A stretch of DNA of 64,000 nt. It comes from DATBLE01 sp963837265. Lineage in GTDB: Bacteria > Actinomycetota > Thermoleophilia > Gaiellales > Gaiellaceae. Below the pieces are notes generated by a model, which was not told the origin of the DNA, made no database searches, and was given only the letters and a program-made list of their open reading frames with translations. The stretch is taken from assembly GCA_963837265.1 (NCBI GenBank), contig CAWIMQ010000004.1:434001-498000 (forward strand), given 5' to 3'. Positions 59,258 through 64,000 of the stretch are shown in pieces. The translations under genes and the position numbers were made by a program. Positions within the stretch are counted from its first letter, which is position 1; the number at the start of each line of letters is the position of its first letter.

Positions 59258-60268
59258 CACGTAGCTGTAGGCGAGCCGCGCGGATTCGGTGCCGCCTCGA
59301 CCGGGCGGGAAGAAGTCGCCGCCCTTGACGAACGTCACTCCGTGCGCCGCTGCAGCCCCGAGCAGGGCGGCCGCATCGGTGCCGGCGGGGAGGTCGAGCC
59401 AGGTGAAGTAACCGCCCTGCGGCCGGCTCCATGCCGCCCCGGCGGGAAGCTCGGCCTCGAAGGCGGCGAGCATCGCGTCGCGGCGCTCGCGCAGGAGGCC
59501 GGCGACGCGCTCGACGTTCGGCTCCAGCCGGCCACGGGCGAGAAACTCGAGCACGGTCGCCTGCGGAAGAAGGGCCGGCGTCAGGTAGGTCTGGACGGCG
59601 AGTGCCTCCAGGCGGCCGATCAGGTCGGAGGCGCCGACCAGGTAGCCGACCCGGAGCCCGGGCGCGACGATCTTCGAGAACGAGAAGGAGTAGACGACCC
59701 CCTCGCCCCCGGCCAGCTCGAAGATGGTGGGGAGGCGATCGCCCTCGAAGCGGACGAGGGAGTACGGGTCGTCCTCCAGCACGAGCAGCTGCCCGGAGCG
59801 CGCCTGCTCGGCGACGACGCGACGGCGCTCGAGCGACAGCGTGCGGCCGGTCGGGTTCTGGAAGGTCGGAATCGTGTAGAGGAACGCGGCCGGCCGGTCG
59901 AGCCGGTCCGGATCGAGGCCGTCGTCGTCGACCGGGACGGGACACGGCTCGCCGTGGTGGCGGGCGATGATGTGGAGAGCGCGGTCGTAGGTCGGCGCCT
60001 CGACCAGCACGCGCGACCTCTTCTCGAGCAGGAGCGCCGCGAGCAGGGACAGTCCCTGGAGCGAGCCGTTCGTGAGCAGCACCTGGGACGGCTCCACTCG
60101 GTGGTGCTCTGCGACCCACTCGCGGAGTGGCGCGTACCCGGCGACGGGGCCGTAGTTGAGGATCGTCGCCCCGTCACGCTCGAGCGCGGCCCGGGCGCAG
60201 TCGGCAAGCTCCTCGACGGGAAGGAACTCGGGCGCCGGCACGCCGCGGGCGAACGAGATCGTCGCCAT
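59177..60268 (-). CDS. PLP-dependent aminotransferase, class I/II (2-aminoadipate transaminase-like)
   Basis: 363 residues. TFQNPTGRTLSLERRRVV, EDDPYSLVRFEG and PLP Lys in SFSKIVAPGLRVGYLVG are those of the LysN/MocR-like class I group; front motif SFARGVPAPEFLPVEELADC. Probably transaminates a dicarboxylic or aromatic amino acid; substrate not assignable. Its 3' end overlaps the LapA-like gene antisense by 81 bp. Upstream a strong hairpin separates it from sucD. Confidence 0.93.
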   Translation of the reverse strand: MATISFARGVPAPEFLPVEELADCARAALERDGATILNYGPVAGYAPLREWVAEHHRVEPSQVLLTNGSLQGLSLLAALLLEKRSRVLVEAPTYDRALHIIARHHGEPCPVPVDDDGLDPDRLDRPAAFLYTIPTFQNPTGRTLSLERRRVVAEQARSGQLLVLEDDPYSLVRFEGDRLPTIFELAGGEGVVYSFSFSKIVAPGLRVGYLVGASDLIGRLEALAVQTYLTPALLPQATVLEFLARGRLEPNVERVAGLLRERRDAMLAAFEAELPAGAAWSRPQGGYFTWLDLPAGTDAAALLGAAAAHGVTFVKGGDFFPPGRGGTESARLAYSYVSVADVRAGVARLAALLRELRGAPVTV

Positions 60269-60397
60269 CCGGCAAGTCTAGATGCCGGTTCGGGACCCAG
60301 CGGTTCGATGCTCCGCATCGGGCGCAGCGGCAACGCACGCGCCGCGCCGATCCTCGCCTCCGGCCGGTGCCGGGCCCTCGCCCGGCTGTCGCGAGCA

Positions 60398-60421
60398 CAC
60401 CCCCACCCTTGGGTGGGGGTG
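60398..60421 (-). terminator. strong hairpin downstream of sucD
   Basis: Perfect 11-bp arms CACCCCCACCC/GGGTGGGGGTG with only TT between. It lies 108 bp after the sucD stop and before the aminotransferase on the same strand. No T run follows, so it may act as a Rho-independent stop only weakly or as a processing barrier. The remaining 60269-60528 spacer shows nothing else. Confidence 0.6.
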
Positions 60422-60528
60422 AGCCCCTGTCCCTCGCCGGCGACGATACCGGCCTCGGGCATACGTGTCCGTGCCGATTGTGCGTCGAGAGGAGCGGGGG
60501 TCTCGCCGGTCGTCGGCCGCGGGCCGGC

Positions 60529-61401
60529 TCAGCCGGCGACGACCGCGGCCGCGATCTGCGCGGCTTCCGTCGGCGACGTGCCGACCCGCACGCCGCTGGC
60601 CTCGAGAGCTTCCTTCTTCGCCGCTGCCGTCCCGGACGAGCCGGTGATGATCGCGCCCGCGTGGCCCATCGTCTTCCCCGGCGGTGCGCTGAACCCGGCG
60701 ATGTACGCGACCACCGGCTTCGACATCTCGGCGGCGATGTACTGCGCCGCCTTCTCCTCCTCGTCGCCGCCGATCTCGCCGACCATGACGACGACCTCGG
60801 TCTCATCGTCCCCCTCGAACTTCGCCAGCACGTCGATGAAGGACGAGCCGACGACCGGGTCGCCGCCGATCCCGACGATCGTCGAGTTGCCGAGCCCGAG
60901 CCCGGTCAGCTCGTGACCGATCTGGTACGTCAGCGTCCCCGACCGGGAGACGAGCCCGATCGAGCCCTCGCTGAAGATCTCCGCGGGGATGATCCCGACG
61001 TTCGCCTTGCCCGGGGAGAGGGCGCCCGGACAGTTCGGGCCGAGCATGGTCACTCCCCGCGGGCGGATGTAGTTGTAGACGCGGAGCATCTCGTGCGCGG
61101 GCAGCCCCTCGGCGACGCAGACCACCGTGCCGATCCCGGCGTCGACCGCTTCGTAGATCGCGTCGGACGCGAACCGCGCGGGCACGAAGACCATCGCCGT
61201 GTTCGCGCCCGTCTCGGCGACCGCGCCCGCGACCGTGTCGAAGACGGGCACGCCCTCGACGTCCTGGCCGCCCTTGCCCGGAGTGACGCCGGCGACCAGC
61301 CGGGTCCCGTACGCGCGGTTGCGCAGCCCGTGGAACGAGCCCTCGCGCCCGGTCAGCCCCTGGACGACGAGCCTCGTGTCGCGGTCGACGATGATCGCCA
61401 C
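60529..61401 (-). CDS. sucD: succinyl-CoA synthetase alpha subunit
   Basis: 290 residues, GTG start overlapping the methyltransferase stop (TAGTG). LVVQGLTGREGSFHGLRNRA, GVTPGKGGQDVEGVPVFDTV (20), CoA/phospho region LGPNCPGALSPGKANVGIIP, phosphohistidine in GKTMGHAGAIITG. Couples succinyl-CoA cleavage to NTP formation in the TCA cycle with SucC. A methyltransferase gene separates the two subunits. Confidence 0.97.
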   Translation of the reverse strand: MAIIVDRDTRLVVQGLTGREGSFHGLRNRAYGTRLVAGVTPGKGGQDVEGVPVFDTVAGAVAETGANTAMVFVPARFASDAIYEAVDAGIGTVVCVAEGLPAHEMLRVYNYIRPRGVTMLGPNCPGALSPGKANVGIIPAEIFSEGSIGLVSRSGTLTYQIGHELTGLGLGNSTIVGIGGDPVVGSSFIDVLAKFEGDDETEVVVMVGEIGGDEEEKAAQYIAAEMSKPVVAYIAGFSAPPGKTMGHAGAIITGSSGTAAAKKEALEASGVRVGTSPTEAAQIAAAVVAG

Positions 61402-62138
61402 TAGCTCTTCGCACCCCTGAGCACGATTCGGTCCAGCGTGATCCAGCCGTCCTCGATCCGATCCCCCGCCAGTTGACGGACCCGCGCGGCCGCCTCGCCG
61501 GCGCAGCCTGCCCGATCGAGCCACGGCTCGAGCTCGACCCGATGCGCGAAGACGCGAACGTCCTCGACGCGGAGCCCAGCCTCCTCGAACATCCTCCGCC
61601 ACTCCTCCTCCGAATGACAGCGGACGTGCGACGGGTCGCGGATGCGCTCGGCTTCCTCGAGCGCCTCGCCGCCGTAGCGGTTGTCGACGACGAGCACGCT
61701 CCGGCGCGCGACCCGTGCCATCTCCTGTACCGCGAGCGGAGCGTCGCCGAAGTGGTGCGCGGCGATCCGGCAGGCGACGACGTCGAAGCTGCGGTCGGCG
61801 AAGGGAAGCTCCTCGCCCCGGCAGACGACATCCGGCTGCATCCCCGGCGCCGCGTCGGTGGTCACGACGTTCAGCCCGGCCTCGCGGAGCCGCCGCGCGA
61901 CATGGCCCCCACCGGTGGCGACGTCGAGCGCGGTCGCCGCGCCGGCCGCCCACTCGACGATCAGGTCGAGGTCGGGCCCTTGACTGTGGGCTGCGCTCTC
62001 ACGGTACGCCTGGGCCCGTGAAGACCAGATGTCTTCTCCGGTCAAATGGCCGAAGGTGACGTCTTGGGCGTCACGACATCGCCTCGCACCAAGGCCGACA
62101 GCTTCGCTGTCGCCTTTGTACTCAGCTTCGTCTCTCAT
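61401..62138 (-). CDS. class I SAM-dependent methyltransferase
   Basis: 245 residues from ATG 62138 (ATGA overlap with sucC). SAM motif I ALDVATGGGHVARRL, acidic DAAPG, post-motif ADRSFDVVACRIAAHHF, VARRSVLVVDN. UbiE/menaquinone-type family; substrate unknown, and menaquinone biosynthesis is possible but unproven. The first ~30 codons include two hairpin-forming stretches (62057-62075; 62096-62112) and read unlike the rest, so true initiation may be later. Inserted between sucC and sucD, which are normally adjacent. Confidence 0.9.
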   Translation of the reverse strand: MRDEAEYKGDSEAVGLGARRCRDAQDVTFGHLTGEDIWSSRAQAYRESAAHSQGPDLDLIVEWAAGAATALDVATGGGHVARRLREAGLNVVTTDAAPGMQPDVVCRGEELPFADRSFDVVACRIAAHHFGDAPLAVQEMARVARRSVLVVDNRYGGEALEEAERIRDPSHVRCHSEEEWRRMFEEAGLRVEDVRVFAHRVELEPWLDRAGCAGEAAARVRQLAGDRIEDGWITLDRIVLRGAKS

Positions 62139-63277
62139 CTGGCCAGCTCCACGGCCCGCGTGGCAGCAGCCAGCATCGTCGGCTCCACGTGCAGGTTCGG
62201 CGGCGCCGCCTCGGCCAGCAGCCGGCGCGCCTCCTCCGCGTTCGTGCCGTCCAGCCGGACGACGATCGGGTGGCCGATCTGGAGCTGCCCGAGCGCCTGG
62301 AGGATGCCCCGAGCGACCTCGTCGCAGCGGGTGATCCCGCCGAAGACGTTGAAGAAGATCGCCTTCACCTGCGGGTCGCCGGTGATGATCTCGAGCGCGT
62401 CGACCACCCCCTGCGCGTCGCCGCCGCCGCCGAGGTCGCAGAAGTTCGCCGCCCGCCCCCCGACCAGCGCGATCACGTCCAGCGTGGACATGACGAGGCC
62501 CGCGCCGTTGCCGAGCACGCCGATGTCCCCGTCCAGCTTCACGTACGTGACGCCGCGCTCGCGCGCGGCGCGCTCCTCCGGCGGGTATGCCTCCGGGTCG
62601 CGCATCTCCGCGACCTCGCGGTGCTTGAAGAGCGCGTTGTCGTCGACCGTGAGCTTCGCGTCGAGCGCCTTCACCTCGCCCGCGGGCGTGACGATCAACG
62701 GGTTGATCTCGCAGAGCATCGCATCGAAGCCGACGAACGCCTCGTACAGGCTCCCGACGATCCCGGCGATCTGCTTCTGCTCGTCCTGATCCTCCACGCC
62801 TGCGCCGTAGATCAGCGCCCGCGCCTGCCACGGCTGGAAGCCCTCGAACGGGTCGACGTGCAGCCGGACCAGCGCCTCCGGCGAGGACGCCGCCACCTCC
62901 TCGATGTCCACGCCGCCCTGCGTCGTGAACATGAACAGCGGCTGCTTCGCGCCCCGGTCGAAGGTGACCGACAGGTAGTACTCCTTCGCGATCTCCGAGG
63001 CCCTCTCGATCCACAGCTTGCGGACGAGGTGGCCGCGGATGTCGAGGCCGAGGATGTCGCGTGCGCGAGCCTCCGACTCGTCCGGGCCTTCGGCGAGCTT
63101 GACTCCGCCTGCCTTGCCCCGCCCGCCCGTCAGCACCTGCGCCTTGACGACGACCGGGCCCCCGAGCTCCTCGGCCGCCGCCCGCGCCTCCTCGGGCGTG
63201 GTCGCAAGGCGGCCCTCCGACACGGGGATCCCGACGCGGCGAAAGAGCTCCTTGCCCTGGTACTCGTAGAGGTCCAA
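62135..63277 (-). CDS. sucC: succinyl-CoA synthetase beta subunit (ADP/GDP-forming)
   Basis: 380 residues, TTG start. MDLYEYQGKELFRRVGIPVS, ATP-grasp KAQVLTGGRGKAGGVKLAEG (20), CEINPLIV and GDIGVLGNGAGLVMSTLDVI, C-terminal VFGGITRCDEVARGI. Forms the nucleotide-binding half of the enzyme with SucD. Promoter lies before 63277, in the 73-bp spacer to the DUF1028 gene. Confidence 0.97.
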   Translation of the reverse strand: MDLYEYQGKELFRRVGIPVSEGRLATTPEEARAAAEELGGPVVVKAQVLTGGRGKAGGVKLAEGPDESEARARDILGLDIRGHLVRKLWIERASEIAKEYYLSVTFDRGAKQPLFMFTTQGGVDIEEVAASSPEALVRLHVDPFEGFQPWQARALIYGAGVEDQDEQKQIAGIVGSLYEAFVGFDAMLCEINPLIVTPAGEVKALDAKLTVDDNALFKHREVAEMRDPEAYPPEERAARERGVTYVKLDGDIGVLGNGAGLVMSTLDVIALVGGRAANFCDLGGGGDAQGVVDALEIITGDPQVKAIFFNVFGGITRCDEVARGILQALGQLQIGHPIVVRLDGTNAEEARRLLAEAAPPNLHVEPTMLAAATRAVELAR

Positions 63278-63350
63278 GCCGCAGGCGAGCCTAGATGATC
63301 GCCCGGAACGTCGTCGACCGATCGTCTGCCGTCAACTCGGAACCCGTCGA

Positions 63351-64000
63351 TCAGTCGACGAGCGCCCGGAACCGCGGGTGATCGGCGATCGCGGCGAGGT
63401 CCCCGTCGAGGGCCGCGCTCGCGCGCAGGCCCGGATCGAGCTCGAGCGCGCGGCCGAAGTGCCCGAGCGCCTCCCCGGTCTGGCCGGCGAGCGACTCGAA
63501 GCAGGCGAGGTCGTAGAGCAGCACCGCGCTCTCGCCGCGGGCCTCGAGAGCGGCGTGCAGGACGGCGGCACCTTCCGCGTATCGGCCGGGCGCGTGGAAG
63601 GCCGTCGCCCGGCGAAGGGCGTCCCAGACCAGGTGGATCCCCAGCAACCGCCGCAGCTCGGCGATCGGTGTCTCGTGATCCTCGACCCGCAGCTCGCACG
63701 TCCGGTCGATCCGCTCGCGCGACTCCGCGGCCGCGCCGGCGCGCTCGACGACGATCGCCGCCGACTGCTGCCCGCGCGAGTCGCCGCCCGCCGCCTGCCC
63801 CGCCTCGAGCGCGGAGACGAGGCGCTCGGCGAGCGAGCCGGAGGTCTCGAGAAACGCACGCTCCATCTCTGTGACCACCGCCTCGCCGGCGAGGATGTTC
63901 CCCTGGACGGCATAGCCCTCCCCGGTCCGGTGCCCTGCCCACGCGAGGCACTCGGCGCCCGTGTGGGAGGTTGCCCGGCCGTCCGCCGCGACCACGCCGA
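63351..64000 (-). CDS. DUF1028-family Ntn-hydrolase-like protein with TPR tail, 5' end outside the window
   Basis: At least 216 residues, the N-terminus lying beyond 64000. SHTGAECLAWAGHRTGEGYA, VQGNILAGEAVVTEMERAFL and SLAERLVSALEAGQAAGGDS(20) with RGQQSAAIVV are the DUF1028 core, a fold related to Ntn hydrolases with unknown substrate. The C-terminal ~80 residues form TPR-like helices (YAEGAAVLHAALEARGESAV, GQTGEALGHFGRALELDPGL). Ends 73 bp before sucC. Confidence 0.88.
   Translation of the reverse strand, partial: GVVAADGRATSHTGAECLAWAGHRTGEGYAVQGNILAGEAVVTEMERAFLETSGSLAERLVSALEAGQAAGGDSRGQQSAAIVVERAGAAAESRERIDRTCELRVEDHETPIAELRRLLGIHLVWDALRRATAFHAPGRYAEGAAVLHAALEARGESAVLLYDLACFESLAGQTGEALGHFGRALELDPGLRASAALDGDLAAIADHPRFRALVD

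Overview
The window is very GC-rich, uses many GTG/TTG starts and densely overlapping genes, and carries actinobacterial hallmarks: ffs RNA-dnaX-ybaB-recR-lysC-asd in order, an Sdh1-type succinate dehydrogenase, a CitA-like citrate synthase, CarD, and a YlbL-type PDZ-Lon protein. I infer an Actinomycetota chromosome, probably of the Thermoleophilia/Gaiellales kind; that placement is inference from gene style, not a search.

Region 1 (1-6.4 kb, all reverse strand): an amino-acid ABC uptake operon (binding protein, permease, ATPase) runs straight into homologues of glycine/betaine reductase component B (grdE, then grdB running off the left edge). A histidine-ammonia-lyase-type MIO enzyme lies immediately upstream. 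Together they look like an amino-acid or betaine uptake and catabolism locus.

Region 2 (6.9-14 kb): accessory genes. A 1065-residue RecB-like nuclease + RNase-H-like exonuclease + SF1 helicase fusion, a coiled-coil protein with a PD-(D/E)XK-like domain, a ribbon-helix-helix/PIN toxin-antitoxin pair with a palindromic operator, a broken HNH endonuclease and an anchored hypothetical protein. This resembles a defence or mobile-DNA neighbourhood.

Region 3 (14.4-27.1 kb): bounded by two copies of the 3' part of tRNA-Val(CAC). Inside are a hydrolase-adenylate cyclase fusion, several small alpha/beta-barrel proteins, decayed transposases (IS1634- and IS481-like), a slipin relic, a clpP paralogue, an orphan LuxR-type regulator, an intact IS1634-family element with target duplication that splits a membrane-protein gene, a periplasmic-binding-like protein, CarD, a cold-shock protein and a solitary rpsR.

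Region 4 (27.2-38.6 kb): core genes: SRP RNA, a rubredoxin-like/MBL protein, an ERCC4 nuclease, dnaX-ybaB, an IS630-family element sitting in a stop codon, recR, a BBE-type FAD oxidase inserted between recR and lysC and flanked by 49-bp repeats, then lysC-asd (aspartate pathway) and a secreted glycosidase-like protein.

Region 5 (38.7-64 kb): central carbon metabolism. Two flavoprotein/iron-sulfur succinate dehydrogenase or fumarate reductase sets (one with a cytochrome b anchor, one with an HdrB-like CCG subunit), ATP-type PEP carboxykinase, citrate synthase, NAD-type isocitrate dehydrogenase, malate dehydrogenase and succinyl-CoA synthetase lie within about 24 kb, so most TCA steps are encoded together. 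Interspersed are two Xer-like tyrosine recombinases with palindromic 50-bp tandem repeats between them, a YlbL-like protease, a LapA-like protein and a PLP aminotransferase.

Two genome-wide habits stand out: unusual start codons (CTG in CTGA overlaps at three junctions, apparent ATC and ACG starts elsewhere) and short perfect hairpins at gene junctions, often with the start codon in one arm.
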